NCBI GenBank assembly: GCA_021787735.1
Contig: JAJYLL010000022.1
Location: 1-52,635 of the forward strand
Direction: 5' to 3'
DNA length: 52,635 bases
Source of the DNA: Acidobacteriota bacterium
Lineage (GTDB): Bacteria; Acidobacteriota; Terriglobia; UBA7540
The notes below the pieces were generated by a model. It saw only the letters and a list, made by a program, of their open reading frames with translations, ran no database searches and was not told the DNA's origin. The position numbers and the translations under genes were made by a program. Position 1 is the first letter of the stretch. Each line of letters opens with the position of its first letter. Positions 8,765 through 17,096 of the stretch are shown here, in pieces.

Positions 8765-9448
8765 TTGAAACGCTACGGGGAACATCGTTTTCCAGGGAAG
8801 TTGTTTGTCGTTGAAGGCATCGACGGCTCTGGCAAGTCGACTCAGCTTAATCTCCTTCATCAGTGGCTTCGGGCCGAAGGGTACGGGACTGTTTTCAGTG
8901 AGTGGAACTCCTCCCCTCTGGTGCGCGAAACAACGCGGCGGGGCAAAAAGAGAAAAATGCTGACCCCTGCCAGCTTCTGTCTGATTCACGCCACCGACTT
9001 TGCCGACCGTATGGAGCACAACATCATTCCCCTCTTGAAGGCTGGCGCCGTAGTGCTTTGCGACCGTTACATTTATACGGCGTTCGCGCGGGATGTTGCG
9101 CGCGGGATGGATCCCGGCTGGGTAAGGGAGCTATACGCCTTTGCCGTGAGGCCCACGCTGGCATTCTATTTCCGGGTTCCTTTGGATGTGGCCATGAAGC
9201 GGCTGCTCAACGGGCGCAGCGGGTTCAAATTTTATGAGGCCGGTATGGACCTTGGGTTGAGTGGTGATGCGGTTGAGAGCTTTGAGATCTTCCAGGGTCA
9301 CATCATCAAAGAGTATGAAGAGATGATTCCGGAATTCGACTTGACCGTGGTGGATGCCACGTTGCCAATCGAGGAGCAGCAGACCCGAATGCGGCAACTG
9401 GTGAAGTCCAAACTGGCTCAGGCAAAACGGCTGAGGGTGGCGCCATGA
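8765..9448 (+). CDS. Thymidylate-kinase-like P-loop protein, copy 1
   Basis: A 227-residue P-loop kinase related to dTMP kinase, starting at TTG. Walker A is intact (GIDGSGKS, residues 18-25, Lys24). The DR(Y) motif is CDRYIYTAFARD (Asp100-Arg101-Tyr102). It departs from standard Tmk: the P-G-G-T segment after strand 2 is replaced by SEWNSSPLVRETTRRGKKRK, and the lid region reads FKFYEAGMDLGLSGDAVESF. These are shared with copy 2, not with housekeeping Tmk. The stop overlaps the ATG of copy 2 (ATGA), so the two are translated together. A nucleotide or other small-molecule kinase role is likely; dTMP as substrate is uncertain, because a genome normally has a separate tmk. Confidence 0.8.
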   Translation: MKRYGEHRFPGKLFVVEGIDGSGKSTQLNLLHQWLRAEGYGTVFSEWNSSPLVRETTRRGKKRKMLTPASFCLIHATDFADRMEHNIIPLLKAGAVVLCDRYIYTAFARDVARGMDPGWVRELYAFAVRPTLAFYFRVPLDVAMKRLLNGRSGFKFYEAGMDLGLSGDAVESFEIFQGHIIKEYEEMIPEFDLTVVDATLPIEEQQTRMRQLVKSKLAQAKRLRVAP

Positions 9449-10224
9449 GATCAACCTACGGCGTGGTCTTGCCGGGCATGAACCTGGAGAACCTCCCGGG
9501 CAAGCTGATTGTGATTGAGGGGACCGATGGCGTCGGACGCTCAACCCAGATCCAGTTGCTTAGGCCCTGGCTGGAACAACAGGGCCGGGCGGTGGTGGAC
9601 ACCGGGATGACCCGCTCCAAACTGGCCGGGAAGGGGATCAAGCAGGCCAAGCAGGGACATACGCTGGGCAAAGTAACACTCAACCTGTTCTACGCGACCG
9701 ACTTCGCCGACCGGCTGGAAAACGAGATTGTTCCGGCCTTGCGCGCGGGTTTTGTGGTTCTTACGGACCGCTACATCTACTCCCTGATCGCTCGGGCCGT
9801 CGTTCGGGGGATTGAACCTGCATGGGTCCGGAACGTTTACCGCTTCGCGCTAATACCGGATGCCATTTTCTACCTCAGGATCGGCGTAGAGGAATTGATT
9901 CCCCGCGTTGTCTTCTCAACGGGTTTTGATTACTGGGAATCCGGCATGGATTTGCACCCGAGCGAGGACATGTATGAGAGCTTCCAGAAGTACCAGACCG
10001 CCCTTCTTTCCCAGTTTGAAAATCTGGTAGAAGAGTACCAATTCAAGGTCGTCAATGCCAGCCAGAATATCCCCGAGGTTTTTGAGGACTTAAAGGAGGG
10101 GATCAGTGAAGTGCTGGCGGAGAGCGAACCCCCATCATTGGAGGCTATTGGGGCGCAAGGACATCGGGAAGCCCTGACTTCTCCAAGCCCGGTGCCGGCG
10201 GACGGCAATGGGGCCGAAAGCTGA
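9445..10224 (+). CDS. Thymidylate-kinase-like P-loop protein, copy 2, altered Walker A
   Basis: A 259-residue paralogue of the preceding gene, overlapping it by 4 bases. Walker A reads GTDGVGRS (residues 26-33): Arg32 stands where the catalytic Lys is expected, while the flanking Gly and Ser/Thr residues remain. The DRY motif is kept (Asp108-Arg109-Tyr110), as are YATDFADRLEN and the lid-like segment YWESGMDLHPSEDMYESF. A roughly 35-residue C-terminal extension is Pro/Ala/Glu-rich. The Lys-to-Arg change should weaken phosphate transfer, suggesting a regulatory or structural partner of copy 1, although Arg in this position is not always inactivating. It ends 11 bases from the convergent CHAD gene. 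Confidence 0.8.
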   Translation: MRSTYGVVLPGMNLENLPGKLIVIEGTDGVGRSTQIQLLRPWLEQQGRAVVDTGMTRSKLAGKGIKQAKQGHTLGKVTLNLFYATDFADRLENEIVPALRAGFVVLTDRYIYSLIARAVVRGIEPAWVRNVYRFALIPDAIFYLRIGVEELIPRVVFSTGFDYWESGMDLHPSEDMYESFQKYQTALLSQFENLVEEYQFKVVNASQNIPEVFEDLKEGISEVLAESEPPSLEAIGAQGHREALTSPSPVPADGNGAES

Positions 10225-10235
10225 GAACGCGGGCC

Positions 10236-11363
10236 CTATGATTCTGCAAAGAGAGCGGCAGGCGAATCCACCATTCTGCGTACCCATTCTCTGGTCCTGA
10301 TAAAGCCCGTCCTGTCCTGAACCATTGCAAAATACTTCATTTCGAGTATGGACTTCAGCGCCCTGTTCCTCATAATTAATCGTTCAATCTGAATGGCCAT
10401 TTTCAGGTGATCACGCAGAAAGTCCCGGTCAGCGATCATCGCGATAACGGCGTCTTCAAAAACAATCAGATCGTGCCAGTCTCCCAATTGCCCCTGCAAA
10501 TTCCGGAGCCAGATCAAGACCTCTTTGCTTCCTGGAACGTCGAACGCCTGAATGACCTCAATCAAGTAGCGAACGCGCTTGGCGGCAATCCTCGTCCGGT
10601 GTAATACGGCAGGACCGTGATCGTGGCGCGATTGGGCGATTTCCTGCTCAAATTCAGCCCATACCGAGCTCAGAGCCTCGCTGATACGCTGGTAAAATTG
10701 GCCGAGGGGGAGATCTTGCCGCGCGCCGTCGGGATCTGTAATTCCATCTGCGGGCTTGGATCCCCCGTTTGCAGGAAGATACTCCTTCAGGCGTATGTAG
10801 ATATCTGACAGGTTTGCCTTCGCCAGCTTCCGCAGAGATTTTTCCAGCTTGGCGGCGCGCAGTCCAATCAAATACTCCCTGATGGCCTCCCAGGCTTCCC
10901 GCCGGGCAGTGTGCTTCCGGGCAAGGGTTGCTTCCACGTGTTTCAGTAACACATCGTAATTCCTGACTTCCGAAAGCGAACGCCGGCACCGCCTTAGCCC
11001 GCGGTACAATTTTCGTACTTCTCCCGCACGGGGCGAAGGATAAATCAAGTCAGTTACCTGTTGCAGCCGGCGCGTGGCCACACGCAAGTCATGGATGGCG
11101 TCGGGATCGTCACCCTGTAGGACTTTGGGTTCAAGAGATACGCAACGCTCAAGATGCTTGATCGCGAGGGCCGAGATGCGTTCCCATTCCCTGGGAAGAG
11201 AAGCATCGCTGGTTTCCAGGTACTGAATCTGGTCTTCCCCTGCGCCAGATTCCCCCTGCTGGATATGGTGGCTGCCTTCTTGCGCCGGGTGTTTCCGCGA
11301 CAAAGTCGGAACATCGGTGGAGTCAGAGACAGAACGCGGGGTATGTCTAATTAGGTGACTCAT
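10236..11363 (-). CDS. CHAD domain-containing protein
   Basis: A 375-residue protein whose main part is a CHAD domain, an all-helical fold with conserved His and basic residues that binds inorganic polyphosphate. The start chosen is the ATG at 11363; an upstream in-frame start at 11480 has no family support. Signature elements are AIHDLRVATRRLQQV near residue 100, GLRRCRRSLSEVRNYDVLL, and a second repeat HRTRIAAKRVRYLIEVIQAF followed by LQGQLGDWHDL. The first 60-70 residues are polar and probably disordered. No polyphosphate kinase is nearby; the neighbours are the kinase-like pair (convergent) and pyruvate:ferredoxin oxidoreductase (divergent). Confidence 0.88.
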   Translation of the reverse strand: MSHLIRHTPRSVSDSTDVPTLSRKHPAQEGSHHIQQGESGAGEDQIQYLETSDASLPREWERISALAIKHLERCVSLEPKVLQGDDPDAIHDLRVATRRLQQVTDLIYPSPRAGEVRKLYRGLRRCRRSLSEVRNYDVLLKHVEATLARKHTARREAWEAIREYLIGLRAAKLEKSLRKLAKANLSDIYIRLKEYLPANGGSKPADGITDPDGARQDLPLGQFYQRISEALSSVWAEFEQEIAQSRHDHGPAVLHRTRIAAKRVRYLIEVIQAFDVPGSKEVLIWLRNLQGQLGDWHDLIVFEDAVIAMIADRDFLRDHLKMAIQIERLIMRNRALKSILEMKYFAMVQDRTGFIRTREWVRRMVDSPAALFAES

Positions 11364-11629
11364 GCAAGCCGCCTGGCTGTGACTGCCCTCTGGTAATACG
11401 TCTCTCCGGTTGGCAGACAAGCCCCTGAAACAGGTTTGAACCGATAGCAACAGTCTACAGGCTAATCGGGCCCAATACAACGCATTATCACCTGCATCCG
11501 CGGGTTATCCAATCGGCATGAACCGCAACAACTTCAGGGGAAGGGCGTTCAAATTCAAGGTTTTGGTAATTATTCCATGACCCCAAATGTGACGCTCATC
11601 ACTGCGGGGGGCGTTCCTCTGACCTAGCC

Positions 11630-11644
11630 TTAATATGTTATAGA
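11630..11644 (+). promoter_or_regulatory. Extended -10 promoter of the PFOR operon
   Basis: TTAATATGTTATAGA includes TG-T-TATAGA, an extended -10 matching the one at 8707-8721. The implied start of transcription is about 20 nt before the ATG, and the GGAGG at 11658-11662 is correctly placed 7 bases from it. No clear -35 is present. Confidence 0.45.
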
Positions 11645-11669
11645 GCTTTCATAGCACGGAGGAACAAAG

Positions 11670-14600
11670 ATGGCAGGAGCCATGCGCACAATTGACGGGA
11701 ATGAGGCTACAGCGTCTGTAGCCTATGCTACGAGCGAGGTGATTGCCATCTATCCAATCACACCCTCGTCCCCCATGGGTGAACTGGCCGACCAGTGGGC
11801 AGTGGAAGGCAGGCCAAATATCTGGGGTGCTATCCCTAAAGTGATGGAAATGCAAAGCGAAGGCGGGGCCGCAGGTGCTCTGCATGGAGCCGTTCAAAGC
11901 GGGGCGCTGGGCACGACCTTCACTTCTTCACAGGGTCTCCTGTTGATGATTCCGAACATGTACAAGATGGCGGGCGAGCTGACCCCCGCCGTGCTTCACG
12001 TAGCGGCCCGGACTGTCGCGACGCACGCGCTCTCCATCTTTGGGGACCACAGCGATGTGATGGCCACGCGCGGCACCGGCTTCGCGCTGCTGGCAGCAAA
12101 CACTGTCCAGGAATCCATGGACCTTGGCCTGGTTGCTCATGCTGCCGCACTTGAATCCAGGGTTCCCTTTCTGCAGTTTTTTGATGGGTTCCGCACTTCT
12201 CACGAAATTTCTAAAGTTGAGCAGATTGAAAGCGATGCGATCAGGGCCCTGATCGACCAGAAGTGGGTCCGGGCGCACCGCGAACGCTCCTTGTCACCGG
12301 ACCATCCGTTCATCAGAGGCACCGCGCAGAACCCTGATGTCTTTTTCCAGGCCCGCGAAGCAGCCAACCCGTATTACCTAGCCTGTCCGACGATTGTCGA
12401 GGATGTGATGGACCGCTTTGCCCAGATCGTTGGGCGGTCATACCACTTGTTTGATTACGTGGGTGCGCCCGACGCTGAGCGGGTCATTGTGATGATAGGG
12501 TCTGGCGCGGAAGCGGCCCAGGAGGCCATTGAACACCTGGTTCCGAAGGGTGAAAAGGTCGGGTTGGTTAAAGTCCGCCTCTACCGGCCTTTTTCCGTGG
12601 AGCACTTTGTTGCCGCCTTGCCGCCCACGGTAAAAACGATTGCGGCCCTTGACCGTACCAAGGAACCAGGCGCCGTAGGCGAACCGCTGTATGTGGATCT
12701 TGTGACAGCACTGAATGAAGCTGTCGGAGCACCGAAATCGGGTATCAGCGTGGCCCCCAGGGTGATTGGCGGCCGTTACGGGCTTTCCTCCAAGGAATTC
12801 ACTCCGGCGATGGTGAAGGCCATCCTGGACGAAATGTCGAGTGACAAGCCGAGGAACCACTTCACAATAGGTATTGTGGATGATGTTTCCCACACCAGTC
12901 TGGCTTATGATCCGGAGTTTTCAACCGAAAATCCCGGGACCGTGCGGGCCATCTTTTACGGCCTGGGTTCAGACGGTACGGTAAGCGCCAACAAGAACTC
13001 CATCAAGATCATTGGTGAGGAAACAGAAAACTACGCGCAGGGCTACTTTGTCTACGACTCTAAGAAGTCGGGTTCAGTGACGGTTTCGCATTTGCGCTTC
13101 GGGAAGAAACCGATCCATTCCACCTACCTGATCAGCAAGGCCAATTTTGTGGCATGCCATCAATTCGGGTTCCTTGAGCGGTTCGACGTTCTGGCAAATG
13201 CAGAGCCCGGATCAACGTTTCTGCTGAACTCTCCGTATGGCCCCGAGGAAGTCTGGGAGCATCTTCCCCGAACTACCCAGGAACACATTGTCAATAAGAA
13301 GCTGAAATTCTATGTGATTGACGGTGTCAAAGTAGCCCGGGATGCAGGCATGGGCGGGCGAATCAATACGGTCATGCAAACCTGCTTTTTTGCTCTGAGC
13401 GGCGTCCTTCCTCGCGACGAAGCTATTCAACAGATCAAACACTCGATTGAGAAGACGTACGGCAAGCGCGGGGAAACGATTGTCCAGAAGAACTTCGCGG
13501 CGGTTGACCGGGCACTTGATAACCTCCACGAAGTTCCTGTTACACAGCAGGCAAGCAGTGGGTTTGATATCCAGCCGCCAGTTCCATCACAGGCCCCGGA
13601 ATTTGTCCGGAACGTCACATCCAGAATCATCGCGGGACAGGGTGATCTGCTTCCGGTCAGTGCCTTCAGCCCCGACGGCACTTTCCCGACCGGTACCGCC
13701 CAATGGGAGAAGAGAAACATTGCGCTCGAAATCCCTGTGTGGGATTCCGATCTTTGCATCCAGTGCGGAAAGTGTGTCATGGTTTGTCCGCACTCGGTAA
13801 TCCGGGCAAAAATCTACGATGCAAAGTTACTGGAAAAGGCCCCGACAAGCTTTATGTCAACAGCCGCGCGCTGGAAAGATTTTAAGGAATACCGTTACAC
13901 ACTGATGGTTGCGCCTGAAGATTGCACGGGTTGTACTCTCTGTGTTCAGGTGTGCCCCGCGAAGAGCAAGAGCGAAGCCCGGCACAAGGCGATCAACATG
14001 GCGCCCCAGCAACCGATACGCGAACAGGAGCGGGGGAATTGGGATTTCTTCCTGCAATTGCCGGAAATGGATCGCGCTCCTCTGAGCCTGGGACAGGTGA
14101 AAGACGCGCAACTGCTGGAGCCTCTGTTTGAATTTTCCGGCGCCTGCGCGGGCTGCGGAGAGACACCTTACATCAAGCTGATGACCCAATTGTTCGGAGA
14201 TCGCTGCCTGATCGCCAATGCTACTGGATGCTCGTCGATTTACGGAGGGAACCTGCCCACTACACCGTACACGACAAATCGTGACGGACTCGGCCCCTCT
14301 TGGTCTAACTCTCTCTTTGAGGACAACGCTGAATTCGGTGTTGGTATGCGCCTGGCGGTGGACAAGCAGGCGGATTACGCCCGCTACCTTGTGGAACGTC
14401 TGGCGGGACAAATTGGTGAAGACCTGGCGGCACAGATCCTTGCGGCAGATCAGGTGAGCGAGGATGACATCAAGAAACAGCGTGAACGCGTGCGTGCGCT
14501 CAAGGAGAAGCTCAGCGGCATCGACACGCTTGAAGCACGCGACCTGCTGAAGGTTGCAGATTATCTTGTAAAGAAGGACGTCTGGATCCTGGGCGGAGAC

Positions 14601-15248
14601 GGCTGGGCCTATGACATTGGCTATGGTGGCTTGGACCACGTGCTGGCATCCGGTCAGAATATCAACGTCCTGGTGCTTGATACAGAAGTTTACTCAAACA
14701 CCGGCGGCCAGATGTCCAAGGCAACACCGCGTGCGGCGGTGGCAAAATTTGCCGCCGGCGGTAAAGAAAATCGCAAGAAAGACCTGGCGATGATGGCGAT
14801 GACCTACGGTAACGTTTATGTCGCGAGTGTGGCAATGGGCGGGAATGATACCCACACGATCAAAGCCTTTCTTGAAGCCGAGGCATATGAGGGACCGTCA
14901 CTGATCATTGCTTACAGCCATTGCATTGCTCACGGGTATGACCTGGCCTTCGGCATGGAGCAGCAGAAAGCCGCTGTCCTGTCCGCTTACTGGCCTCTTT
15001 TCCGTTTCAATCCCATGCTGGCGAAGGAAGGGAAGAATCCCCTGCATATCGATTCCCGTCCGCCTTCGATTCCGCTTGAGAAGTATGTGTATAACGAGAC
15101 GCGCTACACGATGCTCGTCAAGTCCAGGCCGGAAGTTGCAAACCAGGCCTTGAAGCTTGCCGAAGAGGACGTAAAGGCACGCTGGGAGTTGCTTGAGAAA
15201 TGGGCATCCTCGCCCACAGTCGAAGTTCCCAAGGAAGTGAAAAAATGA
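11670..15248 (+). CDS. nifJ: Pyruvate:ferredoxin (flavodoxin) oxidoreductase, single-chain
   Basis: A 1192-residue homodimer-type PFOR, full length for the fused alpha-gamma-delta-beta family. It decarboxylates pyruvate to acetyl-CoA and CO2 with TPP, passing electrons through three [4Fe-4S] clusters to ferredoxin or flavodoxin. The N-terminal pyruvate domain starts IDGNEATASVAYATSEV with YPITPSSPMGE. The ferredoxin-like insert has CIQCGKCVMVCP (from Cys696) and CTGCTLCVQVCP (from Cys752). The TPP domain carries CAGCGETPY, ATGCSSIYGG, GGDGWAYDIGYGG and DTEVYSNTGGQ. Ribosome-binding site GGAGG at 11658-11662. It implies fermentative or anaerobic metabolism. It overlaps the downstream DHOD-like gene by 4 bases. 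Confidence 0.97.
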   Translation: MAGAMRTIDGNEATASVAYATSEVIAIYPITPSSPMGELADQWAVEGRPNIWGAIPKVMEMQSEGGAAGALHGAVQSGALGTTFTSSQGLLLMIPNMYKMAGELTPAVLHVAARTVATHALSIFGDHSDVMATRGTGFALLAANTVQESMDLGLVAHAAALESRVPFLQFFDGFRTSHEISKVEQIESDAIRALIDQKWVRAHRERSLSPDHPFIRGTAQNPDVFFQAREAANPYYLACPTIVEDVMDRFAQIVGRSYHLFDYVGAPDAERVIVMIGSGAEAAQEAIEHLVPKGEKVGLVKVRLYRPFSVEHFVAALPPTVKTIAALDRTKEPGAVGEPLYVDLVTALNEAVGAPKSGISVAPRVIGGRYGLSSKEFTPAMVKAILDEMSSDKPRNHFTIGIVDDVSHTSLAYDPEFSTENPGTVRAIFYGLGSDGTVSANKNSIKIIGEETENYAQGYFVYDSKKSGSVTVSHLRFGKKPIHSTYLISKANFVACHQFGFLERFDVLANAEPGSTFLLNSPYGPEEVWEHLPRTTQEHIVNKKLKFYVIDGVKVARDAGMGGRINTVMQTCFFALSGVLPRDEAIQQIKHSIEKTYGKRGETIVQKNFAAVDRALDNLHEVPVTQQASSGFDIQPPVPSQAPEFVRNVTSRIIAGQGDLLPVSAFSPDGTFPTGTAQWEKRNIALEIPVWDSDLCIQCGKCVMVCPHSVIRAKIYDAKLLEKAPTSFMSTAARWKDFKEYRYTLMVAPEDCTGCTLCVQVCPAKSKSEARHKAINMAPQQPIREQERGNWDFFLQLPEMDRAPLSLGQVKDAQLLEPLFEFSGACAGCGETPYIKLMTQLFGDRCLIANATGCSSIYGGNLPTTPYTTNRDGLGPSWSNSLFEDNAEFGVGMRLAVDKQADYARYLVERLAGQIGEDLAAQILAADQVSEDDIKKQRERVRALKEKLSGIDTLEARDLLKVADYLVKKDVWILGGDGWAYDIGYGGLDHVLASGQNINVLVLDTEVYSNTGGQMSKATPRAAVAKFAAGGKENRKKDLAMMAMTYGNVYVASVAMGGNDTHTIKAFLEAEAYEGPSLIIAYSHCIAHGYDLAFGMEQQKAAVLSAYWPLFRFNPMLAKEGKNPLHIDSRPPSIPLEKYVYNETRYTMLVKSRPEVANQALKLAEEDVKARWELLEKWASSPTVEVPKEVKK

Positions 15249-16336
15249 CTGATCTCCGCACAACGTATCTTGGATGTGAACTGAAGAGTCCTCTCGTTGT
15301 TTCAGCCTCGCCGTTATCGGAGGAGATCGATAATCTCCGCAAGATGGAAGATGCTGGAGCCGGCGCGGTTGTCCTGCATTCATTGTTCGAAGAGCAAATT
15401 ATTCGGGAAGACGAGGAATTGCACCGCGGGCTTTCCGCAGGTACTGAAAGCTTCCCCGAGTCGCTGACTTACCTGCCGGAGGTTACTCAGTACCAGCAGG
15501 TCCCGGACTTCGGAGTGCCGAATGGCACGCCGGACATGACGGTGTACAATCGGGGCCCGGAAGGTTATCTGGAGCATGTCCGCCGGGCGGCGGAAGCGGT
15601 TAGCATTCCTGTGATTGCAAGTCTGAACGCTACTTCACCGGGCGGATGGATAAAGCACGCTCAGAAGATCGAAGAGGCCGGAGCCTCTGCACTGGAGCTT
15701 AACATTTATTTCCTTCCAACCGACCCGGCCTTGTCAGGCTCCGATATCGAAAAGAACTACTGCGAACTCGTAACACAGGTTAAGAATACAATCCATATCC
15801 CTGTTGCTGTGAAGCTCGGCCCTTACTTCAGCGCAATGGCCAATTTCGCGCGTGAGCTCGACAAAGCCGGTGCTGATGCTCTGGTTCTTTTCAACCGGTT
15901 CTACCAGCCGGATTTTGACATTGAGAACCTGGAAGTTGTGCCGACCGTGGCCCTGAGCACCTCGCAGGAACTCCTGCTCAGGTTGCACTGGGTTGCAATC
16001 CTTTACGGACATGTCAGGCCGGACCTAGCAATCACAGGAGGTGTGCACACGGCAGAGGATGTCCTGAAGGCCATGATGGCCGGTGCAAGGGTGGCGATGA
16101 TGACATCCGCGCTGCTCCGAAACGGGATTGAACACCTGAAGCGCGTCCGCCAGGGGCTGGTCAGTTGGATGGAAGAGCATGAATATGAGTCAGTCCGGCA
16201 GATGCAGGGCAGTCTTGCCTTGCGATCGGTTCCGAACCCAGCCGCTTTTGAGCGCGCTAATTATATGCGCGTGCTCGGCTCGTACCGGTTGCGCTCCCTT
16301 GGCTCCTGGCGGACGGGTATGGCCAGCAAAGAATGA
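15245..16336 (+). CDS. Dihydroorotate-dehydrogenase-like flavoprotein coupled to PFOR
   Basis: A 363-residue TIM-barrel protein of the DHOD family, ATGA-overlapped with nifJ. The barrel is recognisable: TTYLGCELKSPLVVSASPLS at the N-terminus, IPVIASLNATSPGGW, IHIPVAVKLGPYF, GADALVLFNRFY and the FMN-phosphate region LAITGGVHTAEDVLKAMMAG with VAMMTSALLRNG. However the N-x-S-C-P-N active-site motif of class 1 DHODs is replaced by NIYFLPTD (153-160), so the catalytic Cys and the following Asn are absent. This argues against pyrimidine synthesis and for another FMN-dependent role, perhaps electron exchange with PFOR or ferredoxin. That role is inferred from coupling only. Confidence 0.88.
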   Translation: MTDLRTTYLGCELKSPLVVSASPLSEEIDNLRKMEDAGAGAVVLHSLFEEQIIREDEELHRGLSAGTESFPESLTYLPEVTQYQQVPDFGVPNGTPDMTVYNRGPEGYLEHVRRAAEAVSIPVIASLNATSPGGWIKHAQKIEEAGASALELNIYFLPTDPALSGSDIEKNYCELVTQVKNTIHIPVAVKLGPYFSAMANFARELDKAGADALVLFNRFYQPDFDIENLEVVPTVALSTSQELLLRLHWVAILYGHVRPDLAITGGVHTAEDVLKAMMAGARVAMMTSALLRNGIEHLKRVRQGLVSWMEEHEYESVRQMQGSLALRSVPNPAAFERANYMRVLGSYRLRSLGSWRTGMASKE

Positions 16337-16436
16337 TGCCCCGCGCATTCTGCGGTTTTCGGTTCCTTTACGTTAAGTTGCGCTGAGAACACGGCTTGAA
16401 GTATTGGAAAGGAACTTGAAAGGAAGGTGGCCAGTC

Positions 16437-16955
16437 ATGCGGACCTCCTATGTGTTAGGTATTTGCCTCTTTCTGTTGCTTCCGGGCTTTTTGTCGGGTC
16501 AGGAAAAACAATCTCGGCAAGGCAGTCAACCAGCCCAGACGACGACATCTTCAAAGGAAACATCCTCCGCGCCGGCTTCGCCGCACCAGCTTGTTATCAC
16601 ACCGGAACAGAAGGCTCTAAAGAACCCGGTGAAGTTTACTGATGAGTCGGTCGAGAAGGGGAAAAAGCTGTTTGCTACTCAATGTGCCATGTGCCATGGG
16701 CAAACCGGAAACGGGAAGGGCGATCTTGCAGAAGTAATGCACGTCAACCCGCCTGACTTCACCAAACCGGCAACATTGGCCAACCGAACGGACGGAGAAC
16801 TTTTTACCATCATAGATAGCGGAACGGGTTCAATGCCTGGAGAAGCCAAGCGGCTGAAAGAAAATCAGGCCTGGGACCTGGTCAACTTCCTGCGAACACT
16901 GGAAGGGAAAACGCCCGCTAAGGCGGCAGGTAAATCGGGAGGTGCGGCGAATTAG
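16437..16955 (+). CDS. Class I cytochrome c, secreted
   Basis: A 172-residue periplasmic mono-haem cytochrome. The ATG at 16437 follows AAGGAAGGTGG and gives a signal peptide (YVLGICLFLLLPGFLSG). A low-complexity Ser/Thr/Gln linker (residues 22-48) precedes the haem domain. Haem attachment is C-A-M-C-H at 83-87; the likely sixth ligand is Met133 in GTGSMPGE. The GNGKGD stretch after the haem motif is common in small electron-carrier cytochromes. The tail is Lys/Ala/Gly-rich. It lies 100 bp after the PFOR operon and 141 bp before the di-haem peroxidase, to which it could donate electrons. Confidence 0.9.
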   Translation: MRTSYVLGICLFLLLPGFLSGQEKQSRQGSQPAQTTTSSKETSSAPASPHQLVITPEQKALKNPVKFTDESVEKGKKLFATQCAMCHGQTGNGKGDLAEVMHVNPPDFTKPATLANRTDGELFTIIDSGTGSMPGEAKRLKENQAWDLVNFLRTLEGKTPAKAAGKSGGAAN

Positions 16956-17096
16956 TTTGTCATTTCCAGGACCTCGTGCAAGAGCTCTCTTTTTGCTTAT
17001 ACAGGGTTCAGGTCACTCGGCGCCGTGGTTCTCCGTACCTTGGTGTTCGGCGACAGACGCCATTGACCGGGATTAAATTGTTTAGGAGGTTCTGAA

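Noticed and set aside
13857..14639. Minus-strand open frame of 260 codons inside nifJ
   Set aside because: Shadow of a conserved gene; composition is the complement of PFOR domains.
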